Both the position numbers and the translations under genes were made by a program. From positions 2,604,001 through 2,668,000 of the forward strand of contig NC_064677.1 in NCBI RefSeq assembly GCF_023278565.1: a DNA stretch of 64,000 nt, read 5' to 3'. This DNA is from Colletotrichum lupini (taxonomy: Eukaryota; Ascomycota; Sordariomycetes; Glomerellales; Glomerellaceae). Positions 47,501-60,355 of this stretch are shown here, piece by piece. The notes under the pieces were generated by a model. It ran no database searches, had not been told where the DNA came from, and saw only the letters and a list, made by a program, of their open reading frames with translations. Positions within the stretch are counted from its first letter, which is position 1. Each line of letters starts with the position of its first letter.

Positions 47501-50315
47501 TGGTTTGAGATGGTCGAACAGTGCCGTCATCAACTCATCAATGACCGGGGCCATGATGGGATCCAGGTAGTCCGCAGTGAGGTTATCGACACAGAGCTCC
47601 AGAGTCCGCAATCCTTGACCAACCAGATCGGTATTGGCGCGCAACGCGACGACTAATGGTCGCATCAGGAAGCTGAGATGAGGCAACAAGTTACTCAGAC
47701 GTGCCGGCACAGTCAAGCACAGCTCCACGTAAAGGTCACGCTCGGCAGGTTTTCTTGCTGCCATGAGCAGGTTGTTGAGCACATCTAGCAACATTTCAAG
47801 TAATGGCAGAATCTGCTTATAGAGATGCTCAAACTTGCCGCCACCAATGCTTCGGAACAACGATCTCAGAAGTAGGAAGTAGTTCATGGGCTCCTCAGCC
47901 TTTGTCGACAATTCAATGGACTTGGTAACAATGTCCACGACGTGAGGAAGCAGGACCTGTTCGTTTTGGTTGGCGAAGAGCGTGACTGCCATGAAGGCCA
48001 GTTTGAACAGTCTCAACAGAATTGACGACTTCTTGACGTCCGCTGAGCCAACTTGGTCGATTCTCTCCATCAAGAAGCGCAGCAACATGCCGCAAAAGCT
48101 TGGCGAGGTGGCTTCGCTCGCGAGGAAGAATTGAGGGATGTGGAGCAGTCCCGTGTGCTCAAAGATCATGTCGTAGAGATGGGGGATCTCTTGCTGGAAA
48201 ACTTCATGGAACGTCGCCGGGTCAATGCAGTGGAAGACAGTCGCAAAGGTCTCCAGGAGTTCCTTCTCCTCCTTACTGCTAGATACCATGTAGAAGTTGG
48301 CCATGTACTCTACGGGCGACATGTACTGGGACTCAGTTGCCGGCTTCTCAATTTCGTAGTAGCGGAAAACGTAGGCGCCCTCTCTGAACAGCTTCACGAT
48401 GACGTTGACCTCCTCTGCTGTGAAACCATAGGCAACATCCTGCCAGTGTTGAGGGGCATTCTGTACGTCGATCACGTTGTTGACATTGCAGGTTCTGAGC
48501 TGATAGAAAGTGTTCTTCAGCCCGTTCATCAGGTTCTTAAACAGGAATTTGTTGTCAACAACGGGATCTGCGCCTCTGTCTCTTGGATTTGACGTCTTGA
48601 TCGGCATAGCAGTGAAGATGTCGGTCTCATCCCAGTCAGGCGGGTGGTCCTTGTCCGCAAGGTAGCTATCCTGGGTTCCGTCAGCGGCTTGCTGGGCGTA
48701 GAGTTTCGAGAGCTTCACTGCGTTGGGATATTGTCTATTCATTGCCACGAACTTGTCGCCAATAGCGTTCAGGATCATGATCAGATAGTGCCGCGCGTCG
48801 ACCTTGTTAGGCATCTTGGCGATGCACTCTGCCATATTGAGGAGGAGTTTCGCACTCATGGTCTGGAAACTCGTGCCTGGGAAGTTGTCCTGGAGATTCT
48901 TGGTGTAAACCTCGACCGTCTTGCGAATTTGCTCAGGTGTGAGACTATCCCTGACGTGATGGATGAGATCGGCGAGCATACTATACGCCAACGGTCTCAT
49001 AGTCTCGTATACCGTAAGGCCATCGCCGATCAGCGTCTTCTCGTCCAGGAGCTCGTCAATCTTTGGCAAGAAGATCTTGCGGAAGTTGAAGTTGATGATA
49101 TGCCTAATAGCAACAAGCAGCTCCTTGCGCGCACTCGACTTTTCCCTGGGACAGTCCTGCAAGAGTCGAACCACAATCTCAGGAAGTGTCGGTAAGAAAT
49201 CCGTCAATTGCTGAGAGTATTGACGCAAGAGGTAAGCCAAAAAGCTCATCGTCTTGACCTGGGCCGTGATGAACTCGCCGAAAGCAGCCCGGTTCTTAAT
49301 CAACGGGCTGACTCCCGTAAAGATCTGTCCCCTGGCCTTGGCATCGGCATGGGCCTGCTTCTGCGCGCTCGCCTGTAGGCAAAGGAACCCCTTGATGAGA
49401 GGGACGAAAGCTTTGACGTTGGATGCGACGGTATTTCGATAGACCTGGAAGACGGAAACTACAATGATAGGGCATTCCGAGAGGACTTTGAAAGACTGCA
49501 TGCCCTTTAGCAGTAGCCGATTCTGCTGTTGGGGATCCGGGCCGAGATCTGTGACCGACGCTACAGGGGAACCCGGTCTAGGCGACTGGAAGTTCGTCTG
49601 GGAGCTGCCCGGCGTTGATGGTGCGCCAGAGTTTGATGCCGTCGAGAGTGACGTGTTGTCCAGCTGTTCCCGCACGACCTTTTCCATCTGTTCGAAGAGC
49701 TCCTGGATTAGGTTGAGGAACGCCTGCACCTTGCCCTGCAGGACTTTGTGTTGGTGACGCATGACATCCGAGATGATCTTGACGCATAGTGTCGCATTCT
49801 CTTCGTTATCCGTACGGACCAGCTGCATCAGCAGATCGACGACCTCTTCCGCGTACGGTTCGAAGGGTTCGGTCGGGGATGGTGTCGCTGGCAATCGGTT
49901 GAGAACCTCGAGGATACACGTCCGCAGTTTCTGACATCCATTATCAGCAGGCGCACTCATCTAAATCGATGCGGGAATGCCTCACCTGCTCCGGGGAGTT
50001 GCTCTGAAAGATGCATGGTCCTCTCAGGATTGTGAGGAAGATCGGTACCATTCGCTTCAGGAAAGGGGGGTATATAGTTCCATTGGTGTAGTGATCTAAG
50101 CTGTCGCGTAAGGTAGTCGCCGCCTCTAACCTGACTCTCGAGTCTGTACCACACACGTATCAGCAAGGTCCTGACGAAAGGTGATGCGCCTCCACCACGG
50201 CGGGGTTCCAGGTTCGAGGGATTGATCGCATCGCATTTGCACGAGGGGTTCGTTCCGTACCCGTGTCCGGACTGCTAAGTCGCTTGACGACATCGTCAAT
50301 TGTGGTGCCCGACAT
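38537..50315 (-). CDS. TRA1: Tra1, PIKK-family pseudokinase of SAGA/NuA4
   Basis: Model: complement(50261..50315), (49986..50143), (39275..49930) and (38537..39223), about 3851 aa. It is the large scaffold of the SAGA and NuA4 histone acetyltransferase complexes and binds activators in the nucleus. Order: N-terminal HEAT-type repeats from [18 protein letters not shown] (the SPEQKLR block matches yeast Tra1); long helical solenoid; FAT region (roughly 2550-3200); a Lys then Gly/Ala/Pro-rich low-complexity linker (about 3230-3325, QKPSASPQ-like); PI3K-like domain; and C-terminal FATC ending [13 protein letters not shown]. The kinase-like region reads [16 protein letters not shown] and lacks the normal catalytic HRD/DFG-type residues, as expected of Tra1. 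Introns are 117, 55 and 51 nt; the ATG at 49960 lies in the 55-nt intron and is not the start. The 51-nt intron (39224-39274) has no stop and keeps frame. Length is normal. Confidence 0.95.
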
Positions 50316-51302
50316 GGCGGCGTCAATGGCCCTCGGGGGACGCGTGAATCGTTCCCATGCGTGGGAGGGGAGGGAATCGTGGATGACTTCGTGTCGCAGC
50401 GAGGCTGATGGATCGAGGTTGCGGACGAGAGCACGCGTTGGAGTTGGAGGGGTATCTCTTTAATCGATGGAAAGGGAAAAAAGGGCCGCTGCAGTTGTAA
50501 AATGTGAATAGAAAGACCAAAAGGTAATTTTACAATTACGGGTTGTCTTCGCGTGTGCCTTGGTAATCGGGGTGCCCCAGTCGTTCCCAATCGCTCAAGG
50601 TCGCGCGGCTTGATTAAATGGATTTGATGGCCCAGGCTTGACGTGAGCTCTCAAATTTCCAAAGGCAGTCGCGAAGCTGGGGGAACCAGCCGCCAAATCA
50701 TTTGGCGCTAGGCATCTGAAGAATATTGATCCGTGGCTCAGACTCCATACAAAGATCCACCCGGAGCGCTCGCCGGGCCGCTTCTGGGGGCAGGGGTGTT
50801 TGCCTAGAGCGCCTTATCTTGTCTGGGGAGCGATAAGAGCTCCGGCCGCCGGTGAATCGTGGTCCGGAGGCGGGCCGGGATTCCACTTCATTCTTCGGTC
50901 ACCTTTGTTCAACTTTACATCGTTGTTTGCCTACCTCAGTTTTCTTTCACGCTTACCAAAAGCTTCTTTCGCAGATACGTCATTCTTTCAGGTTTGTGTA
51001 AAGCCCACAAAGAGAGGCGCATACAACGGTTTTACCTGTTGGCATTTCTTGAAAGTTGTCAATCCATTCCAACCAGGCAGACGGATATTCAAAAGTTTGG
51101 ATAGAGAGACATGAGTGAGTCACAAGTCAAATTTGAGATCCCAGAGTAGTATATAGAAGATAGACTCTCCCGCGTTGGACTCGCCCCGAAAGCTGTTCAA
51201 TTTCGGCACGACAACTCTCATCTAACCAACTGCAAAACCTCACGAAGTTATTGCCACAACAACACACAACCTCCTATCAGACACCAATACAACACGTTTA
51301 AA
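50316..51302. promoter_or_regulatory. Divergent promoter region of TRA1 and the GGCT-like gene
   Basis: 987 bp between opposite start codons. The plus-strand leader of the downstream gene is C/T-rich from about 50880 and A/C-rich close to 51300, as in fungal 5' UTRs. A short upstream frame MSESQVKFEIPE (51111-51149) ends before the main start. Its ATGAGTGAGT also contains a possible GTGAGT splice donor, so it may be part of a leader intron instead. Confidence 0.5.
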
Positions 51303-52131
51303 ATGAGTGGATCACACACAGCCTTCTTCTATGGTAAGTCCTGGAGCTTTGGTTTTTTGATTACTGATTGACATGAGCTAACATTATCGACAGGCACTCT
51401 GGTCAGTTCTTCATCATCACCACCCTCCTCAAACTTCAAAGGAGCTCTCGATTCACTAACACTTGGCCCATAGATGGAGCCCAAGGTCTTCTTCACAGTC
51501 GTCCAAGGCAACGGCAATCCGCCCCAGGCAATCAAGGATCTCTACACATTCACCCCCGCCCTCCTGCACGACCACACCCGCCACCGTGTCCAGCTCGCCG
51601 ACTACCCGGGCATGATCCCCGAAGCCGGCGGCTCCGTCCTCGGCATCTACGCGACGGGCCTCACGGACGCCAACGTCCTCAAGCTCGACTTTTTCGAGGG
51701 CTCCGAGTACGAGAAGAAGATGGTCACCGTCAAGGTCCGCAGCGGCGGCGGTGCCAGTGCTGGTGCCGGTGGTGGTACGGAGCAGAAGGAAGAGGACAAG
51801 CAGGCCATGGCTTACATCTACAAGCGCCCGGAGAACCTGGAGCGCGTGGAGTGGTCGTTTGAGGAGTTCCGCAGGGACAAGATGCACGTCTGGACGCGCG
51901 AGAGCTACGTCTTTGAAGGTGAGACAAGCGACTCATCCCGGCTTCAATCTGTCTATGGGGGGCGGGCTGGCTCGGCTGGCCTAGGGGAGGGCTCAGTCCC
52001 GACGTGTTGGACTACTCTTTCCACTAACATCGGTAAAATCGCATCTAGGCTGCGACGATTATGCAGAGTTTGAGAAGGTCGAGAAGGAAGATGCAAACGG
52101 TCACGAGGAGAAGGACGATGTTGCCAAGTAG
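51303..52131 (+). CDS. AIG2-like / gamma-glutamylcyclotransferase-family protein
   Basis: Exons 51303..51333, 51394..51401, 51474..51918 and 52049..52131 encode 188 aa. The second exon is only 8 nt (GCACTCTG) and is needed to read FFYGTLMEP, the YGTL substrate-binding motif of this fold; skipping it breaks the frame. Introns have donors GTAAGT, GTCAGT and GTGAGA and branch sites GCTAAC, ACTAAC and ACTAAC. The fold acts on gamma-glutamyl or gamma-glutamylamine substrates, releasing 5-oxoproline. A Glu likely to be catalytic lies in DFFEGSEYEKK (Glu88). A Gly/Ala-rich loop (SGGGASAGAGGGTEQKEE, about 103-120) is inserted before the AYIYKRPENLERVEWSFEEF block. The C-terminus is acidic. Substrate is not known; fungal AIG2-like proteins are often annotated only by fold. 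Confidence 0.88.
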
Positions 52132-55100
52132 AGCGGGTGCTTAGCCCCAGGACTTGGGTCAGCATACTTCTGTTTTTTCTTGCTCTTCTTCTACGCATGG
52201 CGGCAAACGGCATTATTTGATGGGCTCTCAAGACAGGCAGGCAGCCGACGCAGGTCTGCAACTGGGCCGATAGGGCGGTGTGAGGTGGACATGTCAGCGC
52301 CGGCTCACGGCATTGGAGAGAGTTGAGCCGCCGCCGCCCACACATGGCAGACGGGCAATTACGATGTGACGGATAGATGAAACCAGGACGCGATATCAGC
52401 AAATAGAGAAGACGACGTCTTGCTAACCAGCCATGCTCCGTGAATGAGTCAATGACTGCCGCCAGCCTTGGCGCACAGAGCTGCAGAGCTTGAGTACGCA
52501 TGCCTTCCCCCGTGCTGTGATGTGATGCTGTCGTGGCTGTCGTCGTCGTCCTATGGCCAAGTTTGGGCGGCAATGCAACCATTCAAAGCGGGGGAAGTCC
52601 TCAATCCGAGGGGCAGCCTTGATGATATTATCAACGCCCATCATAAGTGCACTAATACTCGCTGACCGCAACACAGCTTCTGAGTGGTCCACGCTTATGC
52701 AAGCTTGCTGAGTGGCCATGCAAGCCCGGCGTTTTTGTTGAGCGGCTGAGAATCATGCCACGGAAAAGCGAGCCACAGCAGCTTGAACTAGCTCAGGAAC
52801 AGGCGCCAATACGTCGTGTAAAAGCCTGTAAAGTGCCCGCCTCTTCGTGAACAATGCCGACCCACTCTTGAATTCTGAATTCAAGCATGCTAATAGCGGC
52901 TGACTCTTGAGGGCCGGGATTTCCAGCTATGCAAGGATAGTAGTCCAGAGGCATCCGATGAAGAACACTATATCGGTACTATATCGGTATCTCTAAAGCT
53001 GTGCTCTTATGGTACAGGAAGCGAAGCGAACTGGTCCCACGTACCGCAAAGCTGGACCCTTTTCTCGGGAAGCACGAATTACGAGCCACAAGGGGGGATA
53101 GTATACGAGAGATCTTTGTGGCTCCGGCAGGCAGGGGAAGCCACACCGCGCCACAAGCCGTTGTTCGCGAGGTGGTACCGAACAGGGGTGGCTGATGGCG
53201 GGTGGCGTTACCTGGGAAATATTCGGATCTCCTCGTGAGGTTGTGGCTCAGAGGCGATCTTTCATGCCGAGGCGCGCTCGAATTGGGTGTTCGCCAGGGA
53301 TGCCCCTCCCCACCGAGATTGATATGTGTCGTTGCCCATGACTTAAGCTGATGGCGGCTCGACTGCCCAAAGGAGGACCGCACGACGGCAAAGAGTAGGG
53401 TATTGGCAAGGGGCCATCAGGTGGTAGAGGTCATGTCGGGGAATTCATGCGTGAGCGGGAACGGGTGCCGTTTCGTAGCTGGTACGGCGCTGGGCTGTGT
53501 GCGCTGGCGGGCGATCAGTGTCGCAAGTACGAGACTCGGTTCAACCAGATCGTCCGAACATGAAGGAGAAGTTGAGGAAAGACGGGCCTCCCAGCGCTGG
53601 CTGCCTTCTCAGCTCCCGTTTGTGCGTGGCTCCCTCCCACACCTCCCTCCCTTACTCGAGTCGTCTTTCCAGACGGCGCTTGTCGAGCCTGGGCTCATTC
53701 TACCCAATGCCCAACCAGCTGCGATGTTCAGGGGAGGCAGTAACACGGACGTGGACGGGCCAAGATGAAGGAGGAGGGATTTGTCGAAATCATCAGACGA
53801 TGGAAATCTCGACCAGGGGCAATAGCGTACCAGACTCAAAGGAACCAGAGCCATCTGTGTAGTTGATAGATGAGGATATGTCGACGCATGGGTAAAGAAT
53901 TACGTACTGCGCCGCGCGCAACGAACCGACCGGAATATCTCGTCTCTTGTTTCTCTCAGCGTCACCCTCCTTCCCCTCTCACGTGAATAAGCAAGTGTTA
54001 TGAGCCTCTTTTTTTTCTTGCGAGCGGTCCCTGTCGATATCCACTCGGCCGTGGATTTCGGGCCACCACCATCCGGGAATTGGACGGTGGACCACGGGGT
54101 GGCGATCAGCAACGTGACAGTGGACAACAGCCGGTGAAATGTCCCACTGCGGTCGGGCAAAGGCCGGGGGACAATGATACGTATCTATACGCAGTAGAGA
54201 CTCGGAGAGGAGAGAGTACATAGAATCTGCAGGGTTCAGGTTGATGGGCCGTGGTCGCTTTGGGCTCTGGGGGTTTGATGAACCGTGAACGTGCCAGAGT
54301 GACAGCCGGGCGACGGGCTGCGTCCAAGGTCGCAGAAAGAGCAGCTAGCTGCTAAGAACGGAGTAGAAGACGCATGAAATGTTCAGCAGGCCTGAGAGCT
54401 TCGGCGCACGATACTTGGTTGTCGTAGGTGCACGTCGTCGTCCCGTTGTTGTCAAACGACTGGTCAACGTCAGAGCAACCGGAGGGTTAAGCACCTTTAG
54501 GCTGACAGCTCGTGACAGGTGCTCAACTAACGAACGAAGCTGGTTCGTTCCCTAGAGCGCTTACTCCAAACGCGGCGGATAGGAAGAGGGGGAAAGGTCG
54601 TTGTGACGACGTTCTCTCGATGTAGTTGGACAAAGGAAAAACGACTGGCCCTGGTTTGCTAAGACTGAATCGTAGATACCATGCGATGCGGCAATGCCAT
54701 GCCATGTTCCCGCTTTCCGCGATCCGCGATGGCCTGTGATTGTGACGGGACTGACATCTGGGTCATGACTGACTGGTCTGAAGAAACAAACGGTCAAAAA
54801 AGCTTAGCTTGGGAAAAGATTCAAAAACACGCAGGAACCATATGATGCCGCACGCGGCACAATTACTGCGTACCGGTTATGGTAATCCCATTAACAGGTG
54901 ACTGTTAATATCCCATTGATTCGTTGTCAGTGGTTCGTAGGTGCAGGTTCAAATGTCCGAAAGGAGAAGAGGCGAACTTGGGTGGTCGTGAAACTGGCTT
55001 CGTTTCACATCCTCGCTTCTGCGCAGGGGTGTTGGAGTTGGGGGCTCCTGCCAGTCACCACTGCACCACCACTGACCAATGCCCATTGCCAGCAAGTCTC

Positions 55101-58100
55101 GTCTCCTCCCTAGGCATTTTGCAGGAAACCACCTCACCACGGCCACCCAGTGACCCCTTCCACGAGATCCTGCGTCCACTACAACGTAGCATGTGTGACG
55201 ACTGATTAGCCTACCATTTGTTCCTAGACGATGGTATATTAGCACATACGTAGTAAGGTGCGACGAAGGAAGGAATGAACCCATGCCAAAGCACCTAGGG
55301 CTTCCGTCAGGTGCACTTGTGAAGTGGGCACGATTAACGAGAGGGCAGAAAAAGGCCTCAACTTGTCATGTTCTGTGGACATGTACTCCGTCGCCTGTGG
55401 ACAGGAGGACTCCCAGCCCGGGGGTACGTGAACCCCTGATGGACCGAACCGAAAAATGCACAGAACTTCAGAGAAGCGAGAAAACATGCCCCTGCCGTTA
55501 CCAACGTCGTCTTTTCACCAACCCCTGTGCCCCTGCACTTGCACAGGAGGATCTGCTCGCCTGCCCCCGCCTGCTCTCCGATTTAGCGGGGAACATCCAG
55601 ATGGGCAGGTCGCAGTGTCAGGGGACTTTGGCCTGTCTTTTGCATGTCAACATGGGTACGCAGCGCACTAGGTCTCGGCACTGGGATGAGAGACTTTTCG
55701 GAGAGAGAAGAGAAAGAAGCAAGTGCGCACAGCATAGTGAAAACGAGTGGCTGTCGTGAGCCGCTCACCTCGTTCCTTATTTCCATGTCTTCGGTGGGGG
55801 AGACCGTTGATCGTTTAAAGCAACTAATAAGGTAGACCGCCACAACCCATATGCACGACTTTGTCTCTATCTTGACCTGAGGCTTAGGTAAGGTGGTCCA
55901 CGCACACACGTGTAAGGTACGGAGTAGGTATGGATACGGACGCAGTCTCCACTATCAGGCCAACACCGGGAGACAAGGTACACTGCCACCGCGGCACTAC
56001 CGGAAAGAGACTTATGACGTGTTAAGACAGCAGACGCAGTAAACGAGTGTGCGGCTTGTACATACAGCGGTGCTCCCTCCCAGTCACCTTTCTTTCTCTT
56101 AAGATTTCGCCTTCCCACAATCCACAAGCCAAAACATCCACTCTAAGTGCGCCTTGTGGCCTAGGGCCGGGGCCAAAGGAGTAATACCGAGGTCGAGACG
56201 GAGTAGATTGAGTTGAGGGAGCATCCGATGACAATTCAACTTTCTACACTCTCTCACTTTACGTTACTCAAGTCAACGTAAACTTCCCACAACGGGGATG
56301 ACCCATCACTGACTCGGGAGAATCCTGTCGATCGACGCGACTTTGTTCATATTGGGTCTTGGCTTTTTAGCTTGTCAAGCGACAATGCGCACAATGGACG
56401 GAGGGATGGGGCCTGACTGATGCATTCCGTGCATTGCTCCCTCCCTCACGTAAGGTACCTATCAGGATCACTCAGCGCACCGAGGTGTGGAGGTGTTTCT
56501 CTCGGTGTGGACGGTGAGCTGAACTAGCAACAAGGTGTGCCCCCCGAGTAAAGGTCAAGGCATTTCGTTCCCAAAGTCTCACCACCGGCTCGAGATGCCC
56601 GTTGCATGTCTCGCTTTCGCCTGGCATGCTGAGGTCTGGGATATTCTTTTTTAGTTCTTCTTCACCTTAGTCAAGAGTAAGACATCTTGACATACAAGTG
56701 GACTGAGGATGATTGTCGGTCCCAGAAGTTCATGTCTTGGCCAGCGGTGAGTTCACTGCAAAAAAAGGAATGATATGAAAAATCGCGGAACGAACTCCAT
56801 CGTCGAACCAGAGTTTGGATACCGTCTGCCCCCTTTCTTCCACGTTCCGTACCCCCTTGCTCATCAGGCCTTGCCGAAAGCCGTGGATGCGTGGTTCAGC
56901 GGCACAGCGGATCCCCCCTGTTCTTCCACGATTTTTTTTTTGACTTGCGTTTTCCTTTCCGCCCACCTCTCCGATCCCTGACCCTGATATTTCTCTTCCT
57001 CTCTTTAACACGTCCTCCAGGCTCCATGTTCCCTCGTCGCCCGCTTCGTGCGTGCACCAAGCTCATTGGGCTGGATGAACGGGTGAGGCTCGCTACGCGA
57101 CAACGGCGGCGACACCATGGCAGTCCAGTCCAGTCGTTGCAGGTCTTGGTCTTGACTCTTGAAAAGTCCCCCCTTGCCCATCCCTTTTGGCATTAGTCCA
57201 CATCAGGAATGACTGCGCTCTCATAACCCCTGCACTCAGAATCGTTGACAGGGGGCAATAGGCCAATTCTGTCTTCTCCCACACCAAGGCACTGGACTCT
57301 CGCTCACGAGGTGAGCATCCGAAAACGCAGGCCCTGTTAGCTGGGAAAGCGGCGTAGCCAATGCGATCAGGCAGGGTTGCGCCGCACCGTGACGTACCCT
57401 CTCTCCCGCGAGGGTATGCGAGGGATCTAAGTGGCCGCCACCAAGGCCTCTTGGGCGACAGAAAGCGAGGGTCGCAAAAGATGGCCGCTGATGGATCACC
57501 ACTACCCAAGTCCCGTCTCCGAATCCAAGGTTCGACATGTCCTGATTGGAGGCCGCCTACTGTCCCAAAAAAAGAAAGGGAGAGAAACGACGTTCGGCAA
57601 AGCGCGAAAAGTCTGGAATGGACTGGACTGCTTCGCCCTTTTCGTGTTTCGACGATCTTGACTTTGGACCCAGTCAGTGCATACGGTCGAGCCGTCAGTC
57701 AGCAAACGAGCCGCGCTACCGTGCCGCGCTGTCTGTTTGCCTGTCAGGCAAAGTTCTGGTGTTGAAGAATTAACTACCAGGCCCAGGTATACGACACTGA
57801 TCCTGGGACCTTGAGGCTTGGCGAGGCGAAGGCAACAACTTGCCTCATTACCGTCCAAGGTGGAAAAAATATACATACACCGGATGAGATGACTAAACTT
57901 GCATCGCAACGCCTCCCTTCCAATCTAGCCTCAAGCAAGACTAAGATAGTCTGGACGAATGCATTTAGTAACAGGAACAGGACGGGAACCAAGAATACTA
58001 GAGAATTGGGCATGGCAGTCTGACTCTCACAACCAGAAGAACTACTGCATGCTGTGATCATCTCCCAGATGGTGCCTTGCAGTAGTCCCCGCCGATTTTG

Positions 58101-59958
58101 GTGCTTCTCCTGTCTTGAAAGCTGCAGCTCGAGCGCTTCAATGTTCCTACCGCTCTTCTAGAGCAAGTTGAGGGTTGCCATCTACGCACTAGATGGAAAC
58201 ATGTGGTTGCACCTATGCGATCCTCCATATTCCCGTGCCTACCATCCTCGCCCCTTCCAAGTGAACTACGTGACTACGTACATCTGTTCCTACCTTACGT
58301 AGTAGTAGGTAGCATGGACAGATACGTATAGACGGGACGTTTCTACTATGCGAAAAAAGGAGCTGGTGCCAAAAGAGTACGTATCGAGAGAGGCAAGGAA
58401 CCGTGCACTCGTGCTCCGTTAGCGTGTACCGAGCATCCAATGGGACGTCGTTCCTGGACGGGAGTGGTGAGGGTACGTACTGCGTTGTCCGGTGGGTCCC
58501 TGGAGTCTAGAATCCACAACATGCACCCATGCTCCCTGCATCATCGCTCCCTGCTCCCTGTCGCCAGTCCCGGACCTCCCCTCCCACTAGCGCACCATCC
58601 TCGGTGTCACTTGTCTCTCTTCCCACCTCGTCCCAGCCATTCAATCTTCGCTATCAACGACAGCTCGAAAAACTCCTCACCAATCCCTCCCCTATAGTCT
58701 ATACCACTTCGATGCTGGTCCACAGATGCACCACAGGACAACCCTCCCTCCTCCCCCGCCTTTGGCTGTCCTTGGCTCCTCCTTAGACAAGTTTAGTCAG
58801 GGGCATCCGTCACTGGAAAAGAGCGCAGCCCAACCCGCAACGCACCATGGCGCGCCTTGCTGCAAGGTCCCCGTCCCTCCATGTCCCACCCACATCTACC
58901 TACCAAAGTCCACCACCATCTGTCTCTCCCAGGAACATGGCATGGTCTTACCGTCTTAGCCTCTGCCGCGAGACCATGGGTCAAAGTCGACAGGCAGACG
59001 ACAGCCGCAGCTCGAGCTCCAGATGGCCACCCACACCCTGACTGATCACCTATACTCCGTACTCATCTCCATGTCCTTTTTCTCTCTACCCTCCACACCC
59101 CTGCCCACTCACGAGAATGTTTAGTCCGGTCTTTTTGAGCCATGTCGAAACAAGCCGAGGGGCATGTCTCCGGCCTATCATAGCCTCAAGGCCATGCCTC
59201 TCCTTCTTCAACGGCCTGCCCCTGTACCCCTCGGTCGATCCACCATGCTTCGAATCCCCTTGATCTGATGCCCATGTCTGGTCTTGACTGGCCCATTTTG
59301 CTCAACGCCTGTCTAAAAAGAACGCCATGTCTCTCTCGTCCCAAGTGGACCGATCTTGTTCAGCTACTCATCCTCCCGGTCCGACCTCCAGTCCATCCTT
59401 CTCCAGTCCTTCTGGGATTACCGCCGTTCTCTGCTGCAGCTCGTGCTTATTGCTTTTTTGCCTCTCCTTTCCCGTATCCATTCGTTTAGTCACTAAGTCA
59501 CTCTCTGCACACTAAGCCCGGCATATTCTGTCCGTGGGGCCCTGTCAGTCACAGTCACTAAGGTACTCACTTCGTTTTTGCCCATCATCCCTTTTGGTCT
59601 GTTTCCGGTCTTATAAGACCTGGCCTTGTCCGACCTCACAATCCCATTCTGCTACTCCTCATCCTCTCGGACCATCACGTCTTCTCGCATTCTTTGGGCT
59701 TGGAAAGAACTTGTCGTTTCGACATCTTACCTTCTCTCACTTCTCATTCAACAAAGGCTAGTCCTTATTCTTCTTCACAACTTCCATCAACATATCCAAC
59801 TCGCCTGGTGCAAATACCATCCTTTCCGGAATCAAACGAATATCGAAACTTCGAGACCCATCGACAGCTATCCGATTCTCAACCTTCACTCCAACACTTT
59901 TTTGTTGAAACATCCCACAACGTCAAAGCTTCCTAGCAAGACAAAGCGAGACGACATT

Positions 59959-60269
59959 GTAAGTAACCTGGAATGTTACGGCACGCAGCCTCGGCCATCC
60001 TTGGCCCGATTCCGATGCCTTTGTCCGACATCGCGGCCCGCGCTGTATCACAAACAATGTCATTCTTCGAAGGCATCCAGTCCCGTCACACCGGGACTTT
60101 CACGGTCGTGGCTGTGGCTGGTTGCTTCGAGTCGGGCCTGTTGAGGAACAGATGCGCTGTCGAAGATGCTGGATCTTGTGTAATGGCTAGGTTGAGATCG
60201 AGAACTAACATGCTCTATAAAGGTACTCATTCTTCGGAAACCACAACTTTTTTCCAACTCAACTCACAG
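59959..60269 (+). other. Possible leader intron of the monooxygenase gene
   Basis: A strong donor GTAAGT at 59959 and a pyrimidine-rich acceptor CAACTCACAG near 60269 could define an intron of about 310 nt in a long 5' leader. The TATA-like box at 60216 would then lie inside the intron, so this and a TATA-driven start near 60250 are alternatives. Confidence 0.25.
60216..60221 (+). promoter_or_regulatory. TATA-like box before the AA11 gene
   Basis: CTATAAAGG lies 135-140 bp upstream of the start codon. It is followed by an A/C-rich leader (CAACTCAACTCACAG, AACTCAAAAAACTCACTC) typical of a well-expressed fungal gene. Confidence 0.45.
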
Positions 60270-60355
60270 TCACAACGACAACCACACGATACGTAGATTC
60301 TTACGTCTGGAACGTTTTAGATTCTTAACTTCACAACTCAAAAAACTCACTCAAC

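Larger units (their letters stand above)
52132..60355. other. Gene-free stretch of 8.2 kb
   Basis: Only short overlapping frames (none above 172 codons) without protein likeness are present, so I see no gene. Composition is near normal and not AT-rich, so it is not a RIP island. From about 58500 to 60350 the plus strand is strongly C/T-rich, as in long fungal promoters or leaders. Two copies of the 10-mer TACTCCGTAC (or complement) lie at 55917 and 59053. It may contain non-coding transcripts or an extended promoter for the monooxygenase gene; nothing here proves that. Confidence 0.55.

Noticed and set aside
59626..60144. 172-codon frame before the monooxygenase gene
   Set aside because: It comes from C/T-rich leader-like DNA and reads as Ser/Leu/Pro/His-rich nonsense; it also crosses a strong GTAAGT donor.
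52132..60355. CRISPR array, integron or phage-like content in the large gene-free region
   Set aside because: No regular spaced repeats or phage genes are seen, and the window is clearly eukaryotic.
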